In this document: positions 11,951 to 23,805 of the stretch, one piece after another | Layout: every line of letters starts with the position of its first letter | How positions within the stretch are numbered: the stretch's first letter is position 1 | From: Isoperla grammatica | Taxonomy: Eukaryota; Arthropoda; Insecta; Plecoptera; Perlodidae | Direction of reading: 5' to 3' | NCBI GenBank assembly: GCA_945910005.1 | Contig: OX246744.1 | Coordinates: 1,927,950 to 1,991,949, forward strand | DNA: 64,000 nt | Notes under the pieces: generated by a model | What the model saw: the letters and a program-made list of their open reading frames with translations, nothing else | Told to the model about the DNA's origin: nothing | Database searches by the model: none | Position numbers and translations under genes: made by a program

Positions 11951-12200
11951 AATTTAGATATTATAGTTCTCCTATGCTCATTAATATTATTTATAGTGTT
12001 TTGTGGTGGTTAGTTATTGATATTTGTAATAGATCAGTAATTTAGATATTATAGTTCTCCTATGTTCATTAGAATCTATTTTATTTTGTGGTGGTTAATT
12101 ATTGATATTTGTAATAGATCAGTAATTTAGATATTATAGTTCTCCTATGTTCATTAGAATCTATTTTATTTTGTGGTGGTTTGGTATTTGTATTAGGTCA
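11951..12200. repeat. three tandem copies, 85-88 bp
   Basis: The word aatttagatattatagttct recurs at 11951, 12039 and 12124, with shared downstream words tattttgtggtggtt and atttgtaatagatcagt. Confidence 0.85.
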
Positions 12201-13074
12201 GTGTTTGCAATCTTTTGCAGAAGTCTATACACAAAATTAATTGTTATTGACAAACTTAGAGAATGTAAATGGAGAAGGTTTTCTTCTGTTTGTAGAACGT
12301 ATCAACCACCATCACGATAATTGAAACCCTGAGGTCAGTTGTGAGGTCACAGTAATGACCTCATAGTCTCTCACTGCGCGCACAATTAAACACTGATTTG
12401 ATTCTCAAATCGAATCCTTCTCCAACTTCCTGATTTCCTGGTTGTGTCTGTCCCTCTTAGCTCGTGAGCATATCAATTTCGAATCTAGGTTAACGTTGTT
12501 TCTATTTTTTTTGCGAGGCATTCTGTCCATCCATTGATGTAATTGGTGCGATCTGATTGGTCAGTGAGTAAGTCTGCGCGTTATATGGCTTTAATTGAGC
12601 CACTCCACGCACGTATAGCCAGGAGTGTCCAGCAGCCTTGTAGGCGTGCCAGAGTGACTGAGTGAGGTTGCTTTTTACCGCTTAGGTCATTCCTTCTGTT
12701 TTTAAAGTCGTTAATTATGAATTCACGGTTGTTGTGTACTTTGCAGTAGTTGGCGGCTCTGAGACAATTTTAATGATGAGATGGTTGTGAAATTTTGAAT
12801 AATGTTCGTAGTTTTTTATTTCTATTCTGTTGAGACTGGGTTCAAAAATTTTGTATTAGATTTTTATCGGCGATTTTAGCTAAAAATGGGTAAACGGTAA
12901 ACGGATTTCGTTACAATAGCATGACATATTTATTGGTGGGGCTGAGGACTCTTCCAGATATCAAATAGATGTACAGTAGTACCATAAACAAGACAACACT
13001 TTTACGATGTTCAATTGAATAATCGAGCGAATATGTTGGGGAAAATTGTCTTCAGTGGAGATATTTGAGTGAAA
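12201..13074. other. intergenic sequence, no gene seen
   Basis: Nothing recognised. Confidence 0.45.
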
Positions 13075-13135
13075 ACACCAACTCCGACCGGGAATTGAAC
13101 CCAGGTCTCTAGTTCCAGACTACCTCTAAATTTGT
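13075..13135 (-). mobile_element. tRNA-like fragment (probable SINE relic)
   Basis: On the minus strand a T-arm-like word, ctgggttcaattcccgg, carries a B-box consensus. No A box at proper spacing and no closed acceptor stem were found, so this is not called as a tRNA gene. Confidence 0.35.
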
Positions 13136-13395
13136 TAAACTAAGCAAATATAAAAATCTCCTATTTCATTGATGTATTTTCTTGAGAACAAAAAAGTGAA
13201 GAAAGAAATTTGGTTTTTAATCCGATAAACAACAAACTTTCAAAATATTTAAATTGTTATTATTGCTATTTATGTTCTTAACTAAATTATTTACAATTAA
13301 TCAATTACAGATATAACAACGGCCGGTAACAACAATAATATTCGAAAGTTTATAAATGTCTAGATAGGTTTGTATCTCCGCACATTCTCCTGTAG

Positions 13396-13505
13396 TGACT
13401 GAGGAAAACCTCGGGTAAAACCTTCAGTCAGTTTGCTGGTGGCTGAACAGCTGACCTTCCGAGTTAGACCCTCGTATGCCATAGCATTAAGCCATCTCTA
13501 TCCGC
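13396..13505 (-). mobile_element. SINE family 2 fragment, copy 1
   Basis: Contains gactgaggaaaacctcggg followed by taaaaccttcagt, a hairpin-forming block shared with 17740-17835 and 33221-33300. In the other two copies the block sits next to a tRNA-like T arm. Confidence 0.55.
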
Positions 13506-13689
13506 TCCAGTCGTATTCAATTAACTCGAGATAAATTGGGTTAAGATATTATGCGGTACTTATTTCAATGACGGCCCGTTTTAAATCTATAGTTAATTAC
13601 ATAATAAAAACACTCTGCGTTATGAAGTTGTCTTTCTAGATCGGTTGAGCCTGTTGATTTCGTCTCGTTAAAATCTGTTTTTAAGTATT

Positions 13690-14110
13690 GCACACTTATA
13701 TTTAATGACAGTCCAAATTTAAATGACAGACTCATTCAATAAATTACGATTACAAATGAAAATGTAACATGTAGATAACGTTTTTGTCTAATTTTGTAAA
13801 GCTTACTTTAATCACAGTCCAATTTTAATGAGGGGCTAATTCAATAAATTAGAGTTACAAATGAAAATGTTACATTGATTGCAACGAAGATAAGTGTTTT
13901 TGTCAAATTTTATTAAAAAAACATTTAAATCTATCGTACTTACTGTTTTAATGACAGTGCAAGTGATGTATTACGCTTAAAATGTAACCGATTTAAAACG
14001 TTTTTTATTTTCTAAAACTGCTTCTAGTTTAATAATCTATTTTAAATATCGCTCACTTATTTTAATGACAGCTCAATTCAAGTCGAGTTATACGAAGTTA
14101 ATCATTTTTT
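13690..14110. repeat. diverged tandem repeat, about 4 copies
   Basis: Units begin with related words at about 13695, 13802, 13939 and 14055 (ctta-tttaatgacagtcca type). The first two also share caataaatta and acaaatgaaaatgt. Period varies from about 107 to 137 bp. Confidence 0.55.
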
Positions 14111-14628
14111 TTTATCACTACGTAATTGAATTCATTTCATTTTAAATATTAGACAATTAGTTATTTGAATGTTGACTCCAACCTACCTCAACTGTGGTCG
14201 CACCTGTGCTAGTCGCAGCCTGAGGCAAGTCTAGATGCGACCTCGTGTAATGCGTGACAACAGGTTTCTATTGCTCCTCGTAAATCATATAAGCTAGACG
14301 GGACCGGGGCCAAGCTAATAAAATCAATGGTGTTGTAGAACACTTATTATCAATGACCTGGTCATTCTTGTAGCCCAGGTACTGATTAAGTTATTTGACA
14401 GGGGCCATGGCTGCAGAACACCTACTAAGGACGCGTATGAATGTATTCTAATTCTTGGACTTGTTTTGTTAGGTTTCTCTGTTTCACCCTGAGTGTACAC
14501 CCAGGTAGGTCGAGAACCCCCACCATGGGACCTGGGGAGGGGGGGGGGAGTACGATAAAGGGCGGGAAGTAACGTAACCGAAGGAATGGACGAGTAAAGA
14601 ATGACTTTAACTTGTTAATGTTGACACC
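14111..14628. other. intergenic sequence, no gene seen
   Basis: One run of nine G lies near 14540. Nothing recognised. Confidence 0.4.
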
Positions 14629-14866
14629 AGGGCCTGGATTCATAAAGATGCCTAACTCCTAAGTTAGGAAAATCCTAGCTAGATAAATCAAGATAAATCA
14701 TCTCTTGAGTATTACTACACATTCACAAATACACTGTTGTTGATAGTTTACTATATTTTATCTTAATGACATTGCAGAACGACATAGGCGTGATTTATAT
14801 CAATAACATTTGCCTAAACTAGGACGTCTTAGTTCTTTAGGAACCTTTGTGAAGCTGGGCCCAGGG
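14629..14866. mobile_element. MITE with gggcc-type inverted ends
   Basis: The left end gggcctggattcataaag and right end ctttgtgaagctgggccc are imperfect inverted repeats. Inner words taactcctaagttagg and cctaaactagg also pair. Confidence 0.6.
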
Positions 14867-15246
14867 GCGTAGGAATAGGGGGCGCAACGCCTGACAAATT
14901 ACAGCAAATAAGTAAAAATATATTTGCTTTCTTTGTGAACATTGGAACTGATATATTTTGGGACAAAATTTAAAAAAAAAACTTGAAAATAACTAGCAAA
15001 CTTTTTGTTTAACTATTCCCTTGACTGTGACAACTACAGAAAGGTCGTTTTGTTTTCTAAATTAAAATGAATAAAAACTACCTTCGAAGAACCACGGGTC
15101 AAGAACGTCCTATTGCAGTAGAAGTGTTGCATGCAGAATTGTTAATTAATAATTAAAATATACATAGTTATTGTGATCATTGAGGCCTTAGAGGAATTAC
15201 GGGGGGCCCATCGGGCAACCTTCCACCAGGTAAGCTACGCCACTGG
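14862..15246. mobile_element. probable hAT-like element without clear target duplication
   Basis: Starts caggggcgtag and ends ctacgccactg, an inverted repeat with one mismatch. The CAG-GGCGTA end matches the element at 46653-47022. The flanking 8 bp do not match, and the left end overlaps the preceding MITE, so the insertion history is unclear. Confidence 0.45.
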
Positions 15247-15815
15247 TCCCGTGATATTTGCCGGCGCCCACTGATGAGTTACGAGACGGGTCGAGCTAAT
15301 AAAACCACGGAACATGCTCACACAACTTGAACAGTTTATTTATTTAAGGTCCTGTATTACAATACAATCTCGGATCAAGGTTTGCTCCAAGGTTCCTCGC
15401 CCAAAAGGCGAATACTGTGTAAATATCAGTTGGACACATTCACTCTGAACTATAAAGTTAGTCAGGGAAATGTTTTAAACCGGGTTCTGAGCAGGTTTAC
15501 TATTGTTTAAATGTTATTATTTACATAATACGAGGGAGCACAGAAAACATTGTATAATCACGACGCGACATAATCAATAGCCAGTAAAAGTTGTTTGTTT
15601 TGTTTGCTTAAAATAAGTATTAATGTTGTTATTATTTTGATTATTATTATTTTAAATTGAATGTATCACAATCATACCATGGAGTTATATGTACAAAGTA
15701 CTATTATAAATCCATGATCATACAATCTCGGTCAAATCCGGTGTTTACATGTTATACGGACAATACGGATGTAGTGTCCAGTATTTCCATGAGGTACCTT
15801 GTTCAACTTCAGTCA
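15247..15815. other. intergenic sequence, no gene seen
   Basis: Nothing recognised. Confidence 0.45.
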
Positions 15816-16000
<185 letters not shown>

Positions 16001-16671
16001 TCTCTCCTAAAAGTACAGGCACCGGTGTCAAGGTGTAAATGTCCACACCAACTCTTCCACTGATCCTGGCCAAGAGGATCGGTGTGAAGGAGAAAGAGAA
16101 GAGAGACAGAGTTAAAAATGTTGTAACCATTGGGAACTAGAGGAAGTAGGGGTTCAAACCCAATGGTGTAACAGTGACCAAGATGCGGGTACCGGTCACC
16201 CCGTATCTCTAGTGCGATATCTCGCCGCGGGGGGCGCCAGTGCTGTACCAGCAGGTGTTAATGAGAATAGTTATCGGCGCGTTTGAGTGACGGGTGGAGG
16301 AAATAATAATAATTAATTAACACTAAAGTGGTCTCGTCTCAGTCTGAGTCTGAGTCCGAGTCTGAGCTCGGCTGAACAAGAGGCGATGATTGTCGGTCTG
16401 TCTGAATTACGCTCGCGTGTAACACCGACTCATAATAGGTAATTTTCGTTTTTTAGATTATTGTTTCATGAAGTTTAATACCATTTTCTAAAGGTTGGTT
16501 TACACACTTTTCATTGATACCTTCCATTGAACCCTTATATCTTAAATAAGTGTGTAAACCGCTTTATATTTTTTGTGTTTTGAAGTAGATTTCATTGATA
16601 AAAAGTACCGGGAACTTTCACACTTGATCATGGCGGGAAAACCGGGAATTACGTCAAACGTTGTGTAACTG
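16001..16671. other. unassigned, with a short inverted repeat
   Basis: At 16495-16562 ggtttacacactt and aagtgtgtaaacc pair around about 40 nt. Nothing else was recognised. Confidence 0.5.
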
Positions 16672-17075
16672 TTGTGTTTGGTTGAATGTTGCAAAGGCTG
16701 TGATATAAGACTCTTGTGTTTGGTTGAATGTTACGAAGGCTTTGATATTAGACTGTTGTGTGTGATTGAATGCTACGAAGGCTGTGATATTAGACTATTG
16801 TGTGTGATTGAATGCTACGAAGGCTGTGATATTAGACTGTTGTGTGTGATTGAATGCTACGAAGGCTGTGATATTAGACTGTTGTGTGTGATTGAATGCT
16901 ACGAAGGCTGTGGTTGTCGTGTTTTATTGAATGCTACGAAGGCTGTGATATTAGACTGTTGTGTGTGATTGAATGCTACGAAGGCTGTGGTTGTCGTGTT
17001 TTATTGAATGCTACGAAGGCTGTGATATTAGACTGTTGTGTGTGATTGAATGCTACGAAGGCTGTGGTTGGCCAG
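16672..17075 (+). repeat. 42-bp minisatellite with 33-bp variant units
   Basis: The word gaatgctacgaaggctgtg recurs about nine to ten times. Most units are 42 bp and some are shortened and carry ttgtcgtgtttta. Because 42 is divisible by 3, one frame stays open for 98 codons with a 14-residue repeat (word IECYEGCDIR). The first unit reads gaatgttgcaaaggctgtg, showing divergence at the edge. No start context, domain or signal was seen, so it is treated as a repeat and not a gene. Confidence 0.85.
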
Positions 17076-17739
17076 GGCAACAACCACAGACCCCCGCGTT
17101 CTCCTAATATGTCCAGGCGGGCCCGGGACCGGAGCGCGGGCAGTCGATGCGATACCCTCGGGCTATACCCGCGACGTATTTGGGCGTAGCGCCCTGCCTA
17201 GCTGGTCCCAACACCATCGAGCACAGATACAGATCGCGGTGCTTAGTTACGCTCCGATAACAATAATAATACTTTACACAATAATAATAATCTTTGTTAT
17301 AGGGTGCACACCAGTGTGCCCCTCTTCAGGTGACTAACTAGGTAAAGTCTCGTCAAATTAACTTGCAAGGTGTTGTCGTCACGGATGGTGTAATAGTGAA
17401 GTGACGCGTGTGACAACTACCAACCTAAATCTAGTTGCATCCCGTTCTCCTGCCTCAGGTATTGTAGTGATAATATCGCCCGCCTGTTGTCAGACGTGGT
17501 GGGGTCGCATTCCATTCACGGTTGGTGCAGTCAGTGCAGTGGGCAATAACAATACAGGTATCGGGAAATCCTGCTGTGAACACCGTTGAATAGACCGTGT
17601 GGAGCGACCGTCTCTTCTCAGAATTTTAGGGAACACCTTGCTTTTTACAGCGTCGCCATTATATATTAGGGTGTTTGGATAACTGGCAAGGAATGTCAGA
17701 GGGCTGATAGTAGGACTCAATCCCAGCATTCGCCTTTAC
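17076..17739. other. intergenic sequence, no gene seen
   Basis: Nothing recognised. Confidence 0.45.
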
Positions 17740-17835
17740 GACTGAGGAAAACCTCGGAAAACCTTCAGTGGTGGTCGGAATCGAACCGGCGACCTCCCGA
17801 ATTAGAGCCACATCTGTCGGTAAGAGAGAATAGTC
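17740..17835 (-). mobile_element. SINE family 2 fragment, copy 2
   Basis: On the minus strand a tRNA-like T arm (gccggttcgattccgac) is followed by cactgaaggttttccgagg and ttttcctcagt. The upstream tRNA-like part is degenerate. Confidence 0.6.
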
Positions 17836-18420
17836 TAGCAAAGTTGTATGTTCTTTGTATGACGATCTTTGCACATCACACATGGGGAAGATATCGTGTT
17901 AAAATATCTGCACGAGTTGTGTCAACATTTCTCGCCACTAGTATCAAGCCTGACCGCAAGGAACGCTAACTCTGCACGCACGAACTTTGTCACCCTCTAG
18001 CGGGGTTTATTTGAACTCGGTTCTGGCATAAGTACCTCTCGCATACTCCCTCCCCCCGCCCGCGCCCAGGGTTCAGACTTTTGAAAGAGAGCGCTCTTGC
18101 GGTACGACTTTGTAGTACAAGTAACACTTGGAAGTATTGCTCAGACGATTTCCCATTTGAGTGAAGTATCTTCCACGTCTGTAATCTTTGATTGGACGCG
18201 GTTTCAGAGGTGCGCCCTGTTCAACAAGAGATCTTTGATGCCCAACCTCTTTGGACGCTCAGGGCCATGTTTTGACGGAACGGGTGAGCACTTTGCACAA
18301 GTCAAAGAGGCCGAGCAACGCCTTCTAGACGTTACCTGTCCGATGCTTGTTGGCTTTTGGCAGGCGGTGTCTTCGGTTTGCAAACCATCTGTTACCGTTG
18401 CTTTGGCAGAGTCTGTATGC
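17836..18420. other. unassigned; open frame of unknown status
   Basis: A 114-codon open frame (18097-18441, +) is present. It has no recognisable domain, and its end lies in the MITE at 18421. Not called as a gene. Confidence 0.35.
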
Positions 18421-18774
18421 CTGAGGAACTCACGATTTTGATCTGCTAAAATTACTTCAAAATGCGTTTAAATTGTTCCAAATGTAAATCAAAATATACT
18501 CATTCTGTAGAGAAATGAATGTTCTTTCTTATGGATGGTTTTTTATTTCAATAAATGTTTCCGTTACACAGATGTTCTTAATTAGGTGTAAAACGTGTAC
18601 ATCAACATCATCGCATTACAAAAGGTTATTAAGAACATCTGGAAAACGGAAGTATTGATTGAAACAAAGAAACATTCATAAGAAAGAGAACTCGACATAT
18701 TTTAATTTACGTTTGGTACAGTTAAAATACATTTTAAAGCAGTATTGATGGACCGAAATTGGGAGTTCCGCAGG
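18421..18774. mobile_element. palindromic MITE family A, complete copy (354 bp)
   Basis: The outer ends ctgaggaactc and gggagttccgcag pair. The arms continue through aatgtaaatcaaaatat, gttctttcttatg and agatgttcttaatta to a loop near 18605. Half copies lie at 19097-19270, 20810-21015 and 35885-36130, which confirms a dispersed family. Confidence 0.85.
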
Positions 18775-19096
18775 ATGGTGGACAAAACTCCACTTTACTA
18801 TTATATCGGCCGAAACAACGGGGGCCCAACCTGCATGATAAAATAAAAATAAAATAAGTTTTCTTTTGGACTGGAATAGAAAACGGGTTCAAGAATGCAG
18901 CATATTATGCACAGTAGTGGTTTTGGGGAATTGGCTGAGGAGAGAGGTTGACCCGTTTCTACGAAGAATTCTTTGGTTCCACACAGACACACTTGTATTA
19001 CCCGTTTATAATACCTGCTGCGTTTATTCCAGGAATTATACATGTTGGATGTTAAGTCTGTATGTCCACCTAATTTACGGAACACCCGGACAACAC
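18775..19096. other. unassigned sequence
   Basis: Overlapping frames on both strands at 18801-19153 show no domain. Confidence 0.4.
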
Positions 19097-19270
19097 TCTG
19101 TTAAAATTGCTGCTCTTAAATGTTTTTTAAATTGTCACAAAGTCATCCTCTAGAAAATGTAGTACTCATTTCTTGTAAGTATTTGTTTATTCCAATAAAT
19201 ATGACCGTTTTTTTCAAATGTCCTTAATAACTTTTTAAATTTGATTTTGCTGTACTCCTTTCACACCTGA
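19097..19270 (+). mobile_element. MITE family A, left-half copy
   Basis: Shares tttattccaataaat, atgtccttaataac and ctcctttcacacctgatta with the family. The right arm is missing. Confidence 0.6.
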
Positions 19271-19911
19271 TTAAAAATGTTTGAAAGATAAAGATCAGAT
19301 AGACGTTCAGAGGGAAATAAAAAGTTAAACTTTGTAGGTAACCAAATAGAAACGAAAAATGATTGCTTAAGATCATTAGAATGATGTTCCTCGAGTTTTA
19401 AGATGAAGGGTTAGGCCTATCTATTTTACAAACACAATGCCCATATTGAGAGTTAAAGCGCCTTCCCTCAATTATTATATCTACTTCACACAACCATCAA
19501 ATGTTGGCCCTGTTCCCAACGGAAATAATTGACACTTAAAATCCTCCAGCTGTTTAGTATAATAGAGTAGAGTAGTTTGTCCAAAATAGACGTCTTTCGT
19601 GATGACTGATAAAGATAATCAAAACCTTAGCTCTCGATTATCGCAAGATTTGTGTGTATAGTTCTATTCGCTCGAACCAGTCCGATCGACCGAATTGTTA
19701 GGATCGACCTTAGATTTATTTGATTTGGGAATCCCTAATAGAGGACTCAAAACTAACATAGATAGCGCTGCTAAGCAACCTCCTTTCAGCGCCATTGATG
19801 AATAATAACAATGAAACAACAATGCAAACTGACAGCCAAACCACTCTTTTTAGAAGTTTATTTTCTTGCCACCAGAATGCATCTAGTGTATTTTGAGTGC
19901 TCTCGATTTTC
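19271..19911. other. intergenic sequence, no gene seen
   Basis: Nothing recognised. Confidence 0.45.
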
Positions 19912-20104
19912 ATAATTGATCAATGACCCTTAGATAGAATTAATCCCGGCCTTCTAGATCTTTAATGACAACAATACACAACAGTGAGAAATTAACTTTG
20001 GCATAATATTTGAAAACTAGTTTTTATTGTTGTGCATTGTTGTCATTGAAGATTAGTGGACCATGATAAACTCAATCTAAGGGTCCTGGATCAGTTTTGA
20101 AAAC
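19912..20104. mobile_element. MITE family B, copy 2
   Basis: Carries atgacaacaatacacaacag and its mirror ttgtgcattgttgtcatt, with gacccttagatagaatt and aatctaagggtcctg near the ends. Confidence 0.7.
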
Positions 20105-20809
20105 GCTCTATTGTGTATTATTACAAAACTGCGTGTGATGTGAGATAGAAGAATGGTTCGCCGGATATTTTAAAAATCATCTGTTGCAACTTTTCAGCTC
20201 TTCCTTCCTAGAATGGACTATATAACCCATCATCACAGATATAATAGCTTCGTATCAGATTTTAATACGTGTCCAGCCGAAACCCTAATGACCCATGTTT
20301 CACATCACTCTCGAAGGTCATTACAACACCAATCATAGCTACCCGACGATTATCGATAATTAACAGTCAATCAAATAGTTACGAGAATCGATCGGCGACA
20401 CCGATTGAACGTAAGTTTTCCTGGCACGGCTAGCTATTATATTAATGACTGCTTGGAAGAGACAAGGACGCGTCAACTGCCTAATATGGTAACAAACAAT
20501 GTTGTTGTGTTTGTTGTGACTTGCTCAAGATGCGTCGCTTCCACAGCCTTCGTAACATGCGAATTATATATAAACCTAGCTGTGGTTGCACAAGCGTCGG
20601 ATAAATATAAGATAACGAGGTGGTTAAGTAATAATAAATTTACCATATTTTGTCATATGTGTGTGTATGGGAAGTGTTTTAAAACGTGTTGTTTGTGTGT
20701 GCGTACGAGGTTGAAGGTTAGAAGTCAACGAGTAGGTGTACATACTGTAGTTCTACGGTTTTATGAGAGTGTTTCTAGGAAATGCGTTTCATTCTAGTCT
20801 TCTGCAGTA
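20105..20809. other. unassigned; open frame of unknown status
   Basis: A 130-codon open frame (20405-20797, +) is Cys- and Val-rich, has no ATG start at its recorded beginning and no recognisable domain. Not called as a gene. Confidence 0.35.
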
Positions 20810-21015
20810 CATGTCCAACTAGCCAGCAGAACTCATGATTTCAATTTGTTAAATTGCTTTAAAATGTGTTTAAATTGTCCCAAATATAAATCAAAATATA
20901 TTCATTATGTAGAGAGTTTATTGCTCTTTTTATGACTGTTTCTTTATTCCAGTTTTTCATATGTTCTTAATTACCTTTTGTAAATGTGATGTTGCCGAGT
21001 ACCTTTCACATCTAG
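20810..21015 (+). mobile_element. MITE family A, left-half copy
   Basis: Shares aatgtgtttaaattgtccca, atatgttcttaattacc and acctttcacatctagttaat with the complete palindromic copy. Confidence 0.65.
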
Positions 21016-21293
21016 TTAATAACAACTAAAAAAAGCAAATATATATTGGAATATGACGTTTTACTATCATTTAGTAGATACTATAACAGTCAGTTGCTAA
21101 TGTTACGTATAGAAGCGCCTTTGGTTCGAATAACATTTAAGGCCTTGTTTATTCTACCACACTTTTAATGTAAACTTTGAATTTTAGTGAAAAATATAAT
21201 ACAGAGTACGGTAGTGAAATATCTACTAAGGGAAATGTTTTATTGTGAGAAACATGGCAAGCAGTCTTGATTATAGCAAGGGGCAACACATAA

Positions 21294-21470
21294 CACTGAT
21301 TCATATGTTTCATATCTGAAGTATAGATCTTTGATTGGTTATCGCTCACTCGTCGATGGTGTTCGGAGCCTACAGGGTTGGTTTAGTCGCTTAAAATTAG
21401 TCCCCTACTGAAAATCAGTCTTCTTACTGAGTGGGTAGACTCTAAATATGAATTTGTTTTATTTATTTTA
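21294..21470 (+). mobile_element. SINE family 1, copy C (3' part)
   Basis: Starts at cactgattcatatgtttcat and ends with tgggtagactctaaatatg and an AT-rich tail. The head and first half are missing. Confidence 0.75.
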
Positions 21471-21935
21471 TAGCTTTGCAATACCTCCACGGAGTGTTCG
21501 TTGGTGAGTGTTGAATCAATTATTTCTTAACATTCCACACTCGAAGAACTATTTTTATTATCTTAATTAATACTCGACACAAATATGTCCTTCTAAGAGG
21601 TTTTAATTTAATTATCCAATTAGACTGAACGAAATTCTAATCAACGCCATTAAATACAATAAGGCCAAAGTCGTAGAAAAACTGAGGAAAGTCTCCAGAG
21701 TTTTTTGAATGAAATAGTCGGTCAGTAACAAGAAGGACAAACCTACGTTTAACACAATTACTAACTTGAATCTAGATCATTCATTTGAAGCAAGTTTGAA
21801 AGTTGTCAATGGAAATCATACTTTAAATGTTTTTTTTACAAAAAAAAAAAAGTCGGATCAAAATTTCAACAACTTTTTACAATTTTAAAGTATTTTAAAT
21901 AAATTTCAACAAACAGAAATCGTGGGTTCACAGGG
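21471..21935. other. intergenic sequence, no gene seen
   Basis: An A-run lies at about 21840. Nothing else recognised. Confidence 0.45.
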
Positions 21936-22095
21936 TAGGTTGTCACACAACCAATTAATTGTTAACTGGAGGTTGTGCAACAGAGCCTTGTTTTAATACG
22001 ACCTGAGTTAACAGTCACACAACCAATTAACTGTTAACTGGAGGTTGTGCAACCGGGCCTTGTTTTAACACGACCCGAGTGAACAGTCACATAAC
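21936..22095. repeat. two tandem copies, about 72 bp
   Basis: The word cacacaaccaattaa recurs at 21944 and 22016 with shared gttaactggaggttgtgcaa. The unit also contains inverted words (ggttgt and acaacc). Confidence 0.8.
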
Positions 22096-23377
22096 TCAGG
22101 TACCAAATGAAGATTTCGTGTAAGTGGGCTGTGGCCTCTTAAGGTGTTGTTTACTGTGTTTGTACAGAGATAACGTTGTTTATAGTCTTGTCTTGATTGT
22201 GTGGGAGTCTAGCGTCTGGGTTCGAGACTGTAGAATAGAATAGATTACCAAGAGACGGGAAGTTATGAAGACGCATTTTAGCCTTGGCTGTCTACGCAGT
22301 TATACATGTGTAATGCTTTATATTTATTTAATGTTGAATTTATTTAGAAACCAAGACAATATATAACAATAACGAATCAAATAATGTATGATAAACATGC
22401 AGTAATGAGGAGAACCTTGGAACCTTGGGGCCGATATAAAGCTAACGGTTAAATTTGTGTCTCTTAATTAACTTGTTTTCACCATAACAACTTACAATCA
22501 AGTGCTTTGGAATTATATTTATTATCGACAAATAGCTCATTAGCTACAGTTGAAGCGTAAAGAGAAAAATTGCATTTTGGAATGATAAAGAACTGGAAAT
22601 GTTAAAGATGGCAATAAAAGGACAATAAAAGTCAGACGACTGAATACATTAGAATTAAGCTGTTCATACACAATTTGTGCTATTGTAAAAAATGTATTGA
22701 ACAAGATGTAATAATATTGAACGATAGAATGGAAAAAAAGAAAAGATCATTAGAAAAACTAATAAATGAAAATAAAGTGAAGACGAAATATAGTGAGCTG
22801 GGGTGAGCCCACACAAAATATATGCGATTGTTAGACTGCCTAAAACCTTTGAACTCTGAATCGAACCCTGGACGACAAACCTGAGCCCCTGCTGAACTTA
22901 AGCGTCGGCCGAAGGTCAGGGGAGTGTTGCCCCCCCAAATATATTCCACTAGCAACACCACGTGTGGGCAGGTAAGACACTTGTTGCTTGATGCTCGGCC
23001 CAGGAGAGTGATGGGTACATCCGAACACAACACCGGACGCATCCGTCACTTGGTCCTCCTGGGCCGGAAATCCTTGTGCCCCCCCCCCCCCCCCTATGCT
23101 TGCATCCATCTCATGGCACGACCAATCCTTCCAGTCCAAAACCCTGTCCAAGAACTACTACCTTATCGTGGTGGGCGGGTTTGCGTCCCTTTTCCCTCCA
23201 CTGTCCCATTTCCATTTCCCACTTGGCCCTGCCCACCCTTGCCTAGCTCCCCTTATGACGGAATGCATAATGGATCTGATAAGGAAGACGTCATATGACC
23301 TAGGCTGTCGAGTACATTCTTTCTCAACACATAATCAATCAATTGAATGCTTACAATAATGATTTGATAATTTTTAG
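22096..23377. other. intergenic sequence, no gene seen
   Basis: Contains a run of about 14 C near 23081-23094. Overlapping frames lack domains. Confidence 0.45.
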
Positions 23378-23805
23378 GTGGCTCGTTGGTCCAGTGGTTA
23401 GCATCCCTGCTTCCATTGCAGAAAGTCCCGGGTTCAAATCCCGCTTCAGGCAGAAGTTTTTTAACTTCTAATGTGGATTCAATTCCATTACTTCTTGGCT
23501 TAGGAATAAGTAAACGGTGACTTTGGAGCCGTCCTAGCAACGAAGCACTCAATAAATTCAAAGTTGTTCTGAATCGGCCTTGTTGATTCTGGCATCTGTC
23601 CGCAGGTGTTCGCACTGTCCAATCACTGATTCGTCTGTTTCATATTTGAAATATCGATCTTTGATTGGTTATCGCTCACTCGTCGATGGTGTTCGAAGCC
23701 TACAGGGTTGGTTTAGTCACTTTAAATTAAAGTCCCCCACTGCAAATCAGTTTAATTACTGAGTGGGTAGACTCTTAATGTGATTTTTTTTTAATTTTTT
23801 TTTTA
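23378..23805 (+). mobile_element. SINE family 1, copy D, most complete
   Basis: About 428 bp. The head looks like a tRNA: A-box word tggtccagtggttagc, anticodon stem ctgc/gcag around a 7-nt loop (ttccatt), and B-box word gggttcaaatcccg. The body has ttggagccgtcctagcaacg and attggttatcgctcactcg. The tail has actgagtgggtagactc, then a T/A-rich stretch. The head extends into a body shared with five other copies in this window, so this is a retroposon and not a working tRNA gene. I do not recognise the central domain. Confidence 0.85.

Noticed and set aside
22840..23359. Overlapping frames of 87-124 codons on both strands
   Set aside because: No domain, the frames contradict each other, and a poly-C tract lies inside.
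23378..23455. tRNA gene
   Set aside because: tRNA-like boxes are present, but the sequence continues into a dispersed SINE body and lacks a properly paired acceptor stem.
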